This document shows, piece by piece, positions 1 to 8,360 of a DNA stretch of 64,000 bases; positions within the stretch are counted from its first letter, which is position 1, and each line of letters starts with the position of its first letter. Position numbers and translations under genes: made by a program. Source of the DNA: Mycobacterium sp. (GTDB taxonomy: Bacteria > Actinomycetota > Actinomycetes > Mycobacteriales > Mycobacteriaceae); contig JAOPVX010000314.1 of the NCBI GenBank assembly GCA_025965975.1, positions 1 to 64,000 on the forward strand, written 5' to 3'. The notes under the pieces are model-generated. The model was not told the origin of the DNA and made no database searches. It saw nothing but the letters and a program-made list of their open reading frames with translations.

Positions 1-265
1 GCGCATCACTGGAAAAGCGTTATGGGTCTTCGATCTTCAAGGAAGCCGGCGCATCCCTCGCTGGCAGTTCCTGGGTGAGGAGCTGCTTCCCGGTCTGGAC
101 GTGATCGTTCCCGCGATACCGCGTGGCACCACCCCCGCGGTTCTGGATGTGTTCATGCACACCCCGCAGCCCGACTTCGACGACCGGACACCGATCGAGC
201 ATCTGGCCGCCGGTGGCGATCCCGCGTTGGTTGCCGGATTCATAGCGGATCTCGGGCGCTGGTGA
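1..265 (+). CDS. Xre/ParS-type antitoxin, C-terminal part (cut by window start)
   Basis: Open reading frame entering from the left edge and ending in TGA at 263-265. The visible 87 residues contain a GRRIPRWQF-like opening, then LLPGLDVIVPAIP and a PIEHLAAGGDPALVAGF stretch. This is the pattern of the toxin-binding domain of antitoxins paired with RES-domain toxins in mycobacteria. The stop codon overlaps the GTG start of the RES gene by two bases, so the pair is translationally coupled, antitoxin first. The DNA-binding half, if present, lies outside the window. The family call rests on the C-terminal pattern and the partner gene. Confidence 0.7.
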   Translation, partial: RITGKALWVFDLQGSRRIPRWQFLGEELLPGLDVIVPAIPRGTTPAVLDVFMHTPQPDFDDRTPIEHLAAGGDPALVAGFIADLGRW

Positions 266-894
266 GCCCACGGCCCAAACCGAAGGCGCCACGAACGCCC
301 CCACAACAGCTCATCAGGGAACCTCACGACATCGCCGACTTCATCGGCACGCTGTGGCGGATCCACCGCACCGAAGGCGAGCACGTGCTGCCCTGGAACA
401 CGCTGCGCACCTGTGGGCCGCTGCCGTCGATGCGCTGGGACCCCCACCCGGGCCCTCAGCCCATCTCGGTCGCTGAGGGCGTCCTGTACGCCGCAGCCGA
501 TGTCGCAACCAGCCTCGCCGAGGTCTACCAGACAATGCGCGTGATCGACACCCGCGCCGGCGCTCCGGCTCTCACCGCGTGGCAACCCCAACGCAGACTG
601 CGGCTGCTCGACTTGTCGGGAACGTGGCTGCTCCGCAACACCGCGTCTGCTGCATTGCTGGCCGCACCCCGATCCATATGCCGACGGTGGGCCCGCGCCA
701 TCTACACGGCCTGGCCTGAACTCGACGGGCTGTACGTCCCGTCCACTTTGACCGGGCGCCCCAACATTGTGCTGTGGAATGCCGCCGCGGACTCGATGCC
801 CACGATGCCGTCGTTCTCCCGGCCCCTCACTCACCCGCTCGTGTGGTCGATCGCGCAAGCGGCGGCCGCCGAGATCGGCTACCACATCCTGTGA
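262..894 (+). CDS. RES-domain toxin (NAD+ phosphorylase/glycohydrolase type)
   Basis: The 210-residue product matches the RES fold. WRIHRTEG supplies the first conserved Arg region, RWDPHP (about 55-60) replaces the usual GGRWN-type segment, and YAAADVATSLAEVY (about 74-87) is the conserved helix carrying a Glu. Known RES toxins (MbcT type) destroy NAD+, and the upstream Xre-like protein neutralises them. GTG start at 262, chosen because it overlaps the antitoxin stop. The length is normal and no disruption is visible, so the toxin is probably intact. The Arg/Glu assignment is from family memory. Confidence 0.75.
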   Translation: MSPRPKPKAPRTPPQQLIREPHDIADFIGTLWRIHRTEGEHVLPWNTLRTCGPLPSMRWDPHPGPQPISVAEGVLYAAADVATSLAEVYQTMRVIDTRAGAPALTAWQPQRRLRLLDLSGTWLLRNTASAALLAAPRSICRRWARAIYTAWPELDGLYVPSTLTGRPNIVLWNAAADSMPTMPSFSRPLTHPLVWSIAQAAAAEIGYHIL

Positions 895-1070
895 CTCGTC
901 GAGTGACGGTATGCGCTGCCACACCCGAAGGGCATCATCAGGGCCATGATTTTGAAGAATCCGCGAAAAGCCTCCGTCTTGAGGACGAGGCTGTCGTGAA
1001 ACGCAGGCGCATCGCCGAGCGAGCGGTCCGAATTGTTCAACCGTCTCGAGGTGCCGCCTCCTCCTCCGCT

Positions 1071-1190
1071 GTCGGTTCTCAAGGATTGTGGCGGATGCCT
1101 ACTCCTCTAGCTGCGGGTTTGCAGAATTCTCATCAACATGGCGGACGGGTTTTTCTCATCTTTGTGGCGGATCCGAGAACCACACGGTTG
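1071..1190 (+). repeat. Dispersed 19-bp-motif element, copy A (right half only)
   Basis: Three units of the consensus TTCTCATCNNNNTGGCGGA lie at 1076-1095 (a 20-bp variant), 1127-1145 and 1153-1171, ending in a shared GAACCACACGGTTG-type tail. The order, spacing and linker (GCGGGTTTGCAGAA) are the same as in copies B and C. The left three units seen in those copies are missing. The rest of the 895-1307 gap shows no gene that I can support. Confidence 0.85.
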
Positions 1191-1307
1191 TCCATGAATT
1201 CGGTGGACGGTCGATGTCGGCTTGAAGGGTCCGGCTGGTGCACGTGACACAGTCCGCCGCCTCGCTTCTCGGCGGGTGGAACGCTTTCGCGGCCAATCCT
1301 CGTGCGG

Positions 1308-1574
1308 TCAGTCGTCGTCGCACGACACGAAGCCGAGCCCAAAGCAGAATTGCGGTACTACCCTGACGGCGGGACCCGGCAGTGTCCCGTCGTTTCCGTT
1401 GGGGTTGCCGGTGCAAGTGTCCATTTCGACGCCGTGGTCCAAGCTGCTGTGACAGACGTTGTTTCCGTTCGTCGAATCGGCTGCCGCGCTCGGTGCGCCA
1501 CACAGAATCAGTGCGCCCGTAGCCAATCCGGCTACCAGAAGCCGCAGGGCTCGAGACCAAGTCATACCGAGCAT
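1308..1574 (-). CDS. Small secreted mycobacterial protein with four cysteines
   Basis: The 88-residue product has a clear Sec signal peptide (WSRALRLLVAGLATGALILC...SAAADS, cleavage near residue 33). The mature part of about 55 residues is rich in Gly/Asn and has four Cys (VCHSS, DTCTG, FCFG, SCDDD), which suggests two disulfides, and an acidic C-terminus. It resembles the short secreted DUF7155-type proteins common in mycobacteria; the family name is from memory and the function is unknown. It stands alone, facing copy A of the repeat. Start ATG at 1574; an internal Met at residue 4 is an alternative. Confidence 0.6.
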   Translation of the reverse strand: MLGMTWSRALRLLVAGLATGALILCGAPSAAADSTNGNNVCHSSLDHGVEMDTCTGNPNGNDGTLPGPAVRVVPQFCFGLGFVSCDDD

Positions 1575-1883
1575 GGCGCGTTTCCTTCTTCATTGGCTGC
1601 GCCTTCGAGATTACGCCCGGGCCACAGACCAATCCCAGAACACATTTCTAACGATCAGCCGCGCACTCCGGCCGCGCCGTGCAGCCCGGCAGCCTGAACC
1701 GAGCGCGGGCGCGTAGACACTAGCGCTGCACGGGCACGACCACGACGTGTGGACCCAGGCCGCCCTCGAGCACTCGAACAAGAGCCCTGTCCGTGGGCTC
1801 GGGTAGGGCTACTGGTAGCCGTTTGCCATCACAGCTTTCAGCCTTTGATCGTGCGTGCCGTCAAGCTGTAGCTCAAATTCCTT
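1575..1883. other. Gap without a supported gene
   Basis: Upstream region of the small secreted protein on the minus strand, merging into the IS256-family remnant. The GAAGGAAACGCGCC complement just upstream of 1574 can serve as its ribosome binding site. Nothing else is convincing. Confidence 0.5.
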
Positions 1884-2200
1884 GTGCGCCCGCATGATCG
1901 ATTCTGCAGTCGGCTTCGGAAACTCTCCCACCACAACGGCTATCGCCGGGGCGGGTTACGGCGAGCGCAGCACCGAACGGGACAAACTCCCGTCACGGGT
2001 ATCGTCACCGTGGATTCGACACCCAGACAGGGACATTGGGCTTTGGCGATCCCCAAGCTGCGGCACGGTTCGCACTTCCCGGACTGGCTGGCGGAACGCC
2101 GCAAACGCGCCGAGCAGGCGCTGACCACGGGCGTGGTCACCTGTTACCTGTTGGGGGTGTTGACGCGGCGCGCGGGGTCAAGCTTAGGACGTGTTGTGCC
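1884..2200 (+). pseudogene. IS256-family (mutator) transposase fragment
   Basis: The plus-strand frame reads HHNGYR, then LAIPKLRHGSHFPDWL, AERRKRAEQAL and CYLLGVLTRR. These are the order and wording of the N-terminal third of IS256/mutator transposases, just before the catalytic core. The fragment lacks a proper start, the DDE residues and its 3' part. The match stops about 20 bp before the inverted repeat of the neighbouring IS, so the second element probably inserted into or beside this remnant. Confidence 0.65.
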
Positions 2201-2223
2201 CATCCATGGGCTTCCTACTTAGG

Positions 2224-3717
2224 TACTTCGACCTGAAAAACCCGGATCGCCGTGTTCGGGGCCGAAGGGTGGAAGAACGGTCCAGTGTTGATGGTCGTCG
2301 ATGGTGCCGATTTCTGATGTCATGTGGTCAGGGCGGCGATCTTGATCAGGTTGTGGGTGAAGATCCCTTGTCCGGTCCAGGTTTTCGCTCCTTCGAGGCT
2401 GTCGAGGCGGGTGCGGTCCCAGCCGTATCCGCGTTTGAGGGTGCTGATCCGGCCTTCGCATCCGGTTCGCCATTTGATGGTGCGGCGAAATGCTGGGCGT
2501 TTCTCGACCTGCTGGCGGGCGGCACCGGGTCTGCCCTTGCGCGGGATCACGACAGTGCGGACACCCAGGTCGGAGAGGTCGTGTTCGACGGCGGCTTCGC
2601 CGTACCCACGGTCAGCGGTCACCGTCGCGGGCGGGCGACCGGACCGGGCAGTGACCCGTTGGATCGCCGGGGCCAATTGTGGTGCGTCGGCGGGGTTTCC
2701 GACATGCAGCTGGTGATCCACGACGATGCCGTCGTCGTTGTCGACAACCTGGCCTTTGTAGCCGAATTCGACGGGTTTACCCAACCTGCCCTTGGCGATC
2801 GGGCGGGCATCGCGGTCGTGCAGGCTGACCACCCGGGTCGCGCCATCGGGAGTCCTCCCGGCGATCCGCTGCCGGGCCTGCTCGGTGATCTTGGCGGTGG
2901 CTTCCAGCAGGGTCGACAGGTGATTGATGGCGCGGGCCAGCCGACCGCGTCGGCGCCCCCCAGCGGCATCCCGCACCCCTGCCTGGGCCAGCTGTGCCGC
3001 CTTGGCCTGTGCGCGGCGCAGCGACCGTCGGGCGTTGCCCAGCAGACGGCGCGCGTCGCGAGTGGCGGCCTGGGCCAGATCGGCGAGCTCACCGGTGACC
3101 CGCTGCACACCGTCTTTAACGTGGTCGCGGCCCAGTTGGCTGCGCGACCGCAGTTTCGCGGCGATCCCGTGTGCCCGCTTCCCCGCCGCGCGGGAGCGGT
3201 CCCGCAGCCGGGTCCGCACCGCCCCGCCGGCGTTGTGGATCCGCGCACCGGCGGCGCCGATCCGTCGAATCGCCTTGGCCAGCAACGCCTCGTTGAGTCC
3301 CTGAACCGCGGCGCTTCCGCACCGGGTGCTCAGTTTCATCAACGTCGTCGGATGGGGCACCGCACCGTCCAACGGAATCCGGCAGAACGACTCATACCCC
3401 AGCCGGTAACGAAACTTCAGGAACATCAACCGCAGATAGGTTTCCATCGGCGTCGACGGCCGGCCCATCCGCGGGTCGAAGAACGGTACGAACGGTGTGA
3501 AAAACACCGGATCGTCCAACAATGCATCGACCCGCGCCAACTCGTCGGGCAACTTCAACAGCTCCGGAGGCAGCACCGCCTCCCACAGCGACAGCTGATC
3601 GCTTACAGTACGAATCACGATGGCCTCGAATCCTTCTCGCCAAGGGTTCGAGGCCATCGTCCCAGCTCAATGCGGCCCAGACGCCGCGCCACGCCCAGGG
3701 TTTTTCAGGTCGAAGTA
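2224..3717. mobile_element. Insertion sequence of about 1.5 kb with 20-bp perfect inverted repeats
   Basis: The 20-bp sequence TACTTCGACCTGAAAAACCC at 2224-2243 is repeated as its exact reverse complement at 3698-3717. One transposase gene fills the element on the minus strand. No clear target duplication is seen at the ends (left flank CTTAGG, right flank GGTAGG). The right end lies 16 bp from the stop codon of the mucin-like gene, so the insertion spared that gene. The element lacks the first catalytic region in its transposase and may be immobile unless helped in trans. Confidence 0.85.
2320..3657 (-). CDS. DDE transposase (ISNCY/IS1182-like), internally deleted
   Basis: The 445-residue transposase has the family N-terminus (PFFDPRMGRPSTPMETYLRL, about 60-79) and PHPTTLMKL. 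A coiled Arg/Ala-rich middle, TVTADRGYGEAA (second Asp) and CEGRISTLKRGYG (catalytic Glu) near the C-terminus follow. Compared with family members as I remember them, two in-frame gaps are visible. GYESFCRIPLDG joins directly where about 10 residues (CREVADS..WRR) are expected. NEALLAKAIRRIG skips the 30-40 residue block that normally contains the first catalytic Asp (RxDTTVV). The LLAKA junction looks like deletion between short repeats. The frame is open, but catalysis is probably lost. Confidence 0.8.
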   Translation of the reverse strand: MASNPWREGFEAIVIRTVSDQLSLWEAVLPPELLKLPDELARVDALLDDPVFFTPFVPFFDPRMGRPSTPMETYLRLMFLKFRYRLGYESFCRIPLDGAVPHPTTLMKLSTRCGSAAVQGLNEALLAKAIRRIGAAGARIHNAGGAVRTRLRDRSRAAGKRAHGIAAKLRSRSQLGRDHVKDGVQRVTGELADLAQAATRDARRLLGNARRSLRRAQAKAAQLAQAGVRDAAGGRRRGRLARAINHLSTLLEATAKITEQARQRIAGRTPDGATRVVSLHDRDARPIAKGRLGKPVEFGYKGQVVDNDDGIVVDHQLHVGNPADAPQLAPAIQRVTARSGRPPATVTADRGYGEAAVEHDLSDLGVRTVVIPRKGRPGAARQQVEKRPAFRRTIKWRTGCEGRISTLKRGYGWDRTRLDSLEGAKTWTGQGIFTHNLIKIAALTT

Positions 3718-3733
3718 GGTAGGGGTGGGCTAT

Positions 3734-5371
3734 CTATTCCCAACCTGCTGGTCGCCGGATCGGGCCAGTCGGTGGATCATAGCCATTTGCTGCGTGCCCG
3801 GCCTTGGGCCTGTGCCACACCCACCAGAACACGCCGCCCATCAGCGCGGCCAGCGCCAGCGCTGCGTTCACGTAGTAGGGCGTGTTGTCGCGCGCCGGGG
3901 CCATGGGTTGGGCCAGGTTGACCAGGTCCACCCCGTTAGTGACTGGCCCGACACCGGGCGTTTTCTGTGCGGTGGCTAGGTTGATCGCTTTGCCGTCGGG
4001 GCTGATCTGCCCGCGCGCTAACGTGGTGCCGTCCAGCATGAAGGAATCCTGCTGGCCCGCCGGCAGGGTGTCGTCGTGGCCGACCACGGTGACCCGGTTG
4101 ACGAAGATGGACTTGTTGGCCGCGGCCACGTTGACGGAGGCGTTGTCGTAGTACACCGGCTGATAGGGGTGCCAGTCGGGCGGCGGCGGCCCGACGTAGC
4201 CATCATAGGGCGGAATCCACGCGCCGCCGTTGAAGTAGCCGGCGGACACGAAGCTGGACCCCAGGGCGACGAACGGGAACACCCCGGCGATGGCGATGTT
4301 GAGCACGGTGCGCCCCCCCGCGGGCACCCACACCTCGCGGTAGTCGCCGTCGTAGTAGTACCGGTAGCGCACGTCTTCACCGCACGGGTTGTAGAAGAAC
4401 GGGCGGCGGTAGGGATCGTAGTCCACGTAATCCCACCGGTCGGGTCGCCAGTTGTTGACGGTGATGTTGGTGTTGTTCTGGATGTTGACTTGCTGGATGT
4501 TGGTGATCTGGGTGTTGATATTGGTGATATTGGTGACATTCACCGGGGGCGGGGCGGCCGGGTCGACCACAACCGCGGGGGCCACCTTCGCAGCCTCGAT
4601 CACCGCCGCGTCCTTGACCGGCACCGCGCTGGGCTGGGGCACCACCAGCTGGTTGGCAGCGGTCACCGCGGGGGACGAGCTGGTGCTGGGCACCACCGCC
4701 GTGACCGTCGTTCCACCGGTGACAATAGCCGTTGTCTTCAACGTGGTGCTCACCGCCGCAGATGATGACTGGGGCGTGTTGGACGCACCAGACTCGGTGG
4801 GCAGCGGCACCCCGGAGGTGGGATTGCTCGACGGTGTCGGGTTGGCCGGCACCACCGCACCGGTGGTCACCGCCGCACTCGCGGGGGTCGTCGCTGCCGG
4901 TGCGGGAGTCGAGGTCGTTGCCGTGGCGCTGGGGACGGACACCGCCGTGGTCGCCCCTTGGGTCGTCGTCGGCGGCACCGTGGTGTCGATCGCCGCGCGC
5001 GGAGCTTGGGTGGTCACCGGATTCTCGGTCGTCGGCGCGACGGTCGGCGTGTACGCCGGGACTGTCCGGGTGGGGGTCTCCACCGGCGGCGGCGTGTAGG
5101 TCGTGACCGGAGGCTGATAGGTCTGAACCGGAGCCTGAGTGACCGGCGGCGGTGTGTAGGCCGGGACCGTCTGCGTCGGGATCGGCGGAGCCTGTTGGGT
5201 CGGCGTGTAGGCCGGGGCCTGCTGTGGGCCAGCTGGGCTATAGCCCTCGACGGGGGCGGGCGCGACCGTGGTGGTGGGGTCATACGGGGTGGCCTGCGCT
5301 ACCTGGGCAGCCAGCAAGGCATTGGGAGCGATGACCGCGAACACGGCCACCGTCCCGAGAATCTTCTTCAC
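3734..5371 (-). CDS. Large Pro/Thr-rich (mucin-like) surface protein with C-terminal membrane anchor
   Basis: The 545-residue product starts at GTG 5371, with AGGAAAGGAG about 10 bases upstream. A signal peptide ends at VAQA (about residue 27). Residues 28-260 are a low-complexity Pro/Thr/Ala stalk with loose repeats such as VPAYTPPPV and YTPTVAPTT. A short Asn/Ile/Gln run follows (NVTNITNINTQITNIQQ, about 285-310). Next comes a Tyr/Trp/Pro-rich globular part with one Cys (NPCGEDVRYRYY), and finally a transmembrane helix (AALALAALMGGVFWWVW) with a short basic tail. The layout suggests a cell-wall-spanning protein displayed outside the membrane. I do not recognise the family. Confidence 0.75.
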   Translation of the reverse strand: MKKILGTVAVFAVIAPNALLAAQVAQATPYDPTTTVAPAPVEGYSPAGPQQAPAYTPTQQAPPIPTQTVPAYTPPPVTQAPVQTYQPPVTTYTPPPVETPTRTVPAYTPTVAPTTENPVTTQAPRAAIDTTVPPTTTQGATTAVSVPSATATTSTPAPAATTPASAAVTTGAVVPANPTPSSNPTSGVPLPTESGASNTPQSSSAAVSTTLKTTAIVTGGTTVTAVVPSTSSSPAVTAANQLVVPQPSAVPVKDAAVIEAAKVAPAVVVDPAAPPPVNVTNITNINTQITNIQQVNIQNNTNITVNNWRPDRWDYVDYDPYRRPFFYNPCGEDVRYRYYYDGDYREVWVPAGGRTVLNIAIAGVFPFVALGSSFVSAGYFNGGAWIPPYDGYVGPPPPDWHPYQPVYYDNASVNVAAANKSIFVNRVTVVGHDDTLPAGQQDSFMLDGTTLARGQISPDGKAINLATAQKTPGVGPVTNGVDLVNLAQPMAPARDNTPYYVNAALALAALMGGVFWWVWHRPKAGHAANGYDPPTGPIRRPAGWE

Positions 5372-5980
5372 ACTCGTGCATCTCCTTTCCTCGCGTAAAC
5401 GTTACGGAAAGGTGTTCTTGTTTGCCCTGGCCGCGCGTGACGACAAAATTCACCCGATCAGCAGCGGTCGTCCGCGTCGTCTGCAAGGGACGACGACTTC
5501 GCCGGCTCGGTGGACATCGGAGGGCGCACCGTCTACCTCACACATGCGTGAAGACCCACTGACTGACAAATCGCCAACCCCCAGGCGAGACGATCCAGAC
5601 CATCGCCGCATCTCAGACCAGCAACCGTCCGATTAGCAGTCGGCGATTCCGTGCGGCTCTGCAGCGCTGTCCCTGAAAGCGTTGGATTTACGTGGGCTCG
5701 GCGATGTTGCCAATATCGCTGGTATCGGCGTGGCCGGACCCTCCGCTGAACGTGCGCCACGGAACGGCACCGAACAACCTCATCGGCGACATGTCCCTCG
5801 GGGCACCGACCGCTCCTCCCCCGCCGCCGATACGCACGACCGCGGAGCTAAGGTCGACCTGAACCGAATCCGACACGTCCATCCCACGGCGGTTCAACCA
5901 CCGCAAGATCAGCGTGTCACTGCGACCACCGAGTCGTCGAAGACCGGCCATCGCCGCCACGAAACCTAGATCCGGTAACC
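5372..5980. other. Gap of about 600 bp without a supported gene
   Basis: The first 40 bases hold the ribosome binding site of the mucin-like gene. A minus-strand frame at 5688-5990 is open, but it has no recognisable domain, no convincing start and unremarkable codon use. I see no gene here. Confidence 0.5.
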
Positions 5981-5983
5981 AGA

Positions 5984-6190
5984 TTCTCATCTTTATGGCG
6001 GATCCGCCATCTTCACGCCACGAAGATGAGAATTACGCCATCTTGGATGAGAACCGACAGTCGTCGTTGTCGGTTCTCAAAGATTGTGGCGGAGGCCGTC
6101 TGCCCTACCTGCTCGTTTGCAGAATTCTCATCATAATGGCGGACGGCTCTTTCTCATCTTCTTGGCGGATCCGACAACCACACGGTTGTG
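5984..6190 (+). repeat. Dispersed 19-bp-motif element, copy B (complete)
   Basis: Six units related to TTCTCATCNNNNTGGCGGA occur in fixed order: direct at 5984-6002, inverted at 6015-6032 and 6035-6053, direct 20-bp variant at 6074-6093, and direct at 6125-6143 and 6151-6169. The last three match copy A unit for unit, and all six match copy C. The tail (CACACGGTTGTG) ends 19 bp before the stop codon of the broken SDR gene. The layout of clustered direct and inverted sites looks like a recombinase or transposase binding region. Confidence 0.9.
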
Positions 6191-6208
6191 CTGCTTTGTG
6201 GAAGCAGC

Positions 6209-6895
6209 TCAGAACCATGCGCTTTCGGTGGTGGGTCGGCGCGCGGCTCTCTCCCGCGAGAGCGCGGCCTTGGCTTCGCGTGTCATTTGGTCGGTGAGCA
6301 CTTCGATCGCGCCGGTTTCGACACCGTCGAGTGCGAGGCCGGCGATGATGGCGGGGTCGGTTTTCACGGCGTCGATCTCCGCGGTCATGTCGGTGTCCAT
6401 GAAGCCGATGTGTAGAGCGGTCACCGAGACGCACTGTGGCTCGAATTCTTCGCGAACGACGTCCGTTTGAGCCCACAAGGCTGTCTTGGCGGCCGCGTAC
6501 GCGCCGAGCACGCTGGGGTGCAGTCAGGACAACACCGAGACGACGTTGAGTACGGCGCCGGGGGCGTTGGCGATCAGGTGCGGTGCGAAGGCCCGGGTAA
6601 CCGACAATGTGCCGAAGTAGTGTGACTCCATCGGATCCGCCGAGAAGAGTTGCCGAGCTGGCCATCCCGGCATTGTTGATCAGGATCGTGACGTCGTCCG
6701 CGAAGGCGGACGCGGCTGCGACTGACGACGGGTCGGTGATGTCCAGATAGATGGCGGTGACCCCTGGCGTGGTCACGGTCTCCGGCCGCCGCCGTATACC
6801 TTGGCCGCGCCTCGTTCGACGAGCTGTTCGACGAGCCGCTCACCGAGTCCTCGGTTCGCTCCGGTAACCAGCGCGGTGGCTCCGTTGATGTGCAT
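6209..6895 (-). pseudogene. Short-chain dehydrogenase/reductase, broken by two frameshifts and a nonsense codon
   Basis: Reading minus from ATG 6895, the pieces give MHINGATALVTGANRGLGE (cofactor motif TGxxxGxG), a frame change near 6780 into YLDITDPSSVAAA and ILINNAGMAS (NNAG), and a second frame change near 6630 into MESHYFGTLSVTRAFAPHL. An in-frame TGA replaces the expected Trp in VVSVLS*LHPS near 6527. After it comes YAAAKTALWAQTD, with the active-site YxxxK, running to the stop at 6209. The parts align to one normal SDR of about 230 residues. The gene lies at the downstream end of the OsmC/crotonase operon and overlaps nothing. The three lesions make an active product very unlikely. Confidence 0.85.
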
Positions 6896-6946
6896 GAGTG
6901 GCTCCTTGGATGAGGTGTGGGTGGTTTTGTGGCGTCGTCACCAGAA

Positions 6947-7408
6947 CTAGTTGTTGGCAGGCTGCGCGACACGGGTGGCGTGCATCGTGATCGGCACTCG
7001 CAGGATCTTTGAGATCGAGCACAGCTTGCGCGCGTCATCGGCGATCTGCTGGAACTTCTCGTCGGTGATGCCGGGCATGTCGGCAGCCACGATCAGATGG
7101 ATTCCCTCCACGGAGTAGCCGTGGCCGTCGGAACCCTGGTCGTCGGTTCCCATCGTGAGTTGCGCGGTGGTGTGGATCGATTGGACGGCGACGCCGTTCT
7201 TGCGGGCGATGTTGGCCAGGGCGTGGTTGTAGCAGCCGGCGTGACCAGTCACCAGGAGCTCTTCGGGGATCGCCCCCGGCGCCCCCTCGAACCGGCTGGC
7301 GAACGTGTAAGGAGCAGTGCGGATGGTTTCGGTGGTCTCGGTGGACAGGGTGCCGGTCCCCTCGAAGAACGAGCCGTTCCACTGTGAGCTTCCAGCGACG
7401 ATTGTCGT
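6947..7408 (-). CDS. OsmC/Ohr-family peroxiredoxin, uncertain start
   Basis: The sequence of about 153 residues has the OsmC layout: QWNGSFFEGTGTL, FEGAPGAIPEELLVTGHAGCY with the peroxidatic Cys, and ARKLCSISKIL with the resolving Cys. OsmC proteins reduce organic hydroperoxides. No ATG, GTG or TTG stands at the expected position. GAGAAGGA (7413-7420) is followed five bases later by ACG at 7406-7408, where the initiator would be, so ATG-to-ACG mutation or weak ACG initiation is possible. The gene is 52 bp downstream of the crotonase gene and probably co-transcribed with it. The coordinates assume initiation at ACG. Confidence 0.7.
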   Translation of the reverse strand, partial: TTIVAGSSQWNGSFFEGTGTLSTETTETIRTAPYTFASRFEGAPGAIPEELLVTGHAGCYNHALANIARKNGVAVQSIHTTAQLTMGTDDQGSDGHGYSVEGIHLIVAADMPGITDEKFQQIADDARKLCSISKILRVPITMHATRVAQPANN

Positions 7409-7460
7409 GGTGATCCTTCTCGGAATTGGTGGTGGGGGTGTGCTTCTGATCCGGACTGGA

Positions 7461-8315
7461 TCAGGAGGGGATGGCGCTGGTGACGTCGGCGATGTCGGCA
7501 CCGAGGTGGTATTCGAGGGTGGATTTCTGTTGCAGGCCGCCGTCGAACAGCGCTTTGGTGACGGATTGGAATGCGGGTGTGCCGACTGCTCCCCAGAAGG
7601 CGTCGGAGTGCAAGGGGTATTCATCGTCGGGCAGGCGGGTGTACTTGTTGATGAAGGCCTTGATCTCCCCGAGCGCGCGATGGTCCCAGCGTGAAACTCG
7701 CCTGGCGTAGTCGTCGACGAAGGCCACGAATTCGGTGTCGGGAATCGCACGGTTGACGTAGCCGTACCGTTCGGCGGTGTCTGCGTTGAAATCGGCTCCG
7801 CCGAGGAGAATTTCGAAGGCACGCCCGCGCCCGACCAGCGCTGGCAGGCGGCCAGCGGCCCCGCCGCCAGGCACCGCCCCGAAGCCGACTTCCATCTGGC
7901 CCAGAATGGCTTTCTCGCGGCTGGCGAAGCGGATGTCGGTAGCCAGGGCAAATTCGCTGCCCGCGCCGCGGGCGATGCCGCGCACGGCGCTAATGGTGAC
8001 GGCCGACAGCTTGCTGATCCGCACGGTGATGTCGACCCAGGCGGCGTACCCGGTGGGGCTCGGGAGTGCTTCGGCCAATGCGGGATCCGCGGCAAGGTCG
8101 TAGTGCGCGAGGTAGAAGTCGGGGTCGGCGCTGTCGAACACCACGACGTTGACGGTGTCGTTGGATTCCAGCTCGGTGAGCAGGCCTTTGAGGTCGCGCA
8201 TCATGTCGGGTCCGATGACGTTGACCGGCGGGTTGTCGAAGGTGACTCGCCACAGCGTGGGCGACTCTTCAGTCAGGCGAAGGTGGGTCGGGGCGAAGGT
8301 GTCGGTGAAGGACAT
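7461..8315 (-). CDS. Enoyl-CoA hydratase/isomerase family (crotonase) protein
   Basis: The 284 residues show the crotonase core: VRGIARGAGSEFALATDIRFAS (oxyanion-hole region, about 110-131) and GQMEVGFGAVPGGGAAGRL (about 140-158, with the position of a catalytic Glu). Family members add water to or isomerise acyl-CoA thioesters, but the substrate cannot be read here. It is first in a minus-strand group with OsmC and the dead SDR. An operator-like site almost matching that of hxlR lies 21-45 bp upstream of its ATG, which suggests HxlR control. Confidence 0.8.
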   Translation of the reverse strand: MSFTDTFAPTHLRLTEESPTLWRVTFDNPPVNVIGPDMMRDLKGLLTELESNDTVNVVVFDSADPDFYLAHYDLAADPALAEALPSPTGYAAWVDITVRISKLSAVTISAVRGIARGAGSEFALATDIRFASREKAILGQMEVGFGAVPGGGAAGRLPALVGRGRAFEILLGGADFNADTAERYGYVNRAIPDTEFVAFVDDYARRVSRWDHRALGEIKAFINKYTRLPDDEYPLHSDAFWGAVGTPAFQSVTKALFDGGLQQKSTLEYHLGADIADVTSAIPS

Positions 8316-8335
8316 GGTCGAACCGTAAACCTCTA

Positions 8336-8360
8336 ACTTTGATTTGTCTAGTCAGATGGG
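8336..8360. promoter_or_regulatory. Candidate HxlR operator upstream of the crotonase operon
   Basis: The 25 bases matching ACTTTGATTTG...GTCAGATGGG agree at 18 of 25 positions with the right three quarters of the perfect inverted repeat upstream of hxlR (9455-9479), including GTCAG-TGGG. The site starts 21 bp from the crotonase start, where it could overlap the promoter. The shared site is seen; binding is inferred. Confidence 0.5.

Noticed and set aside
4076..5106. Long plus-strand frames opposite the mucin-like gene (Val/Gly and Arg-rich products)
   Set aside because: They mirror the Pro/Thr codons of the real minus-strand gene and have no ribosome site or domain.
5688..5990. Minus-strand 100-codon frame beside repeat copy B
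   Set aside because: No domain, no ribosome site, and its start lies within the repeat; not supported as a gene.
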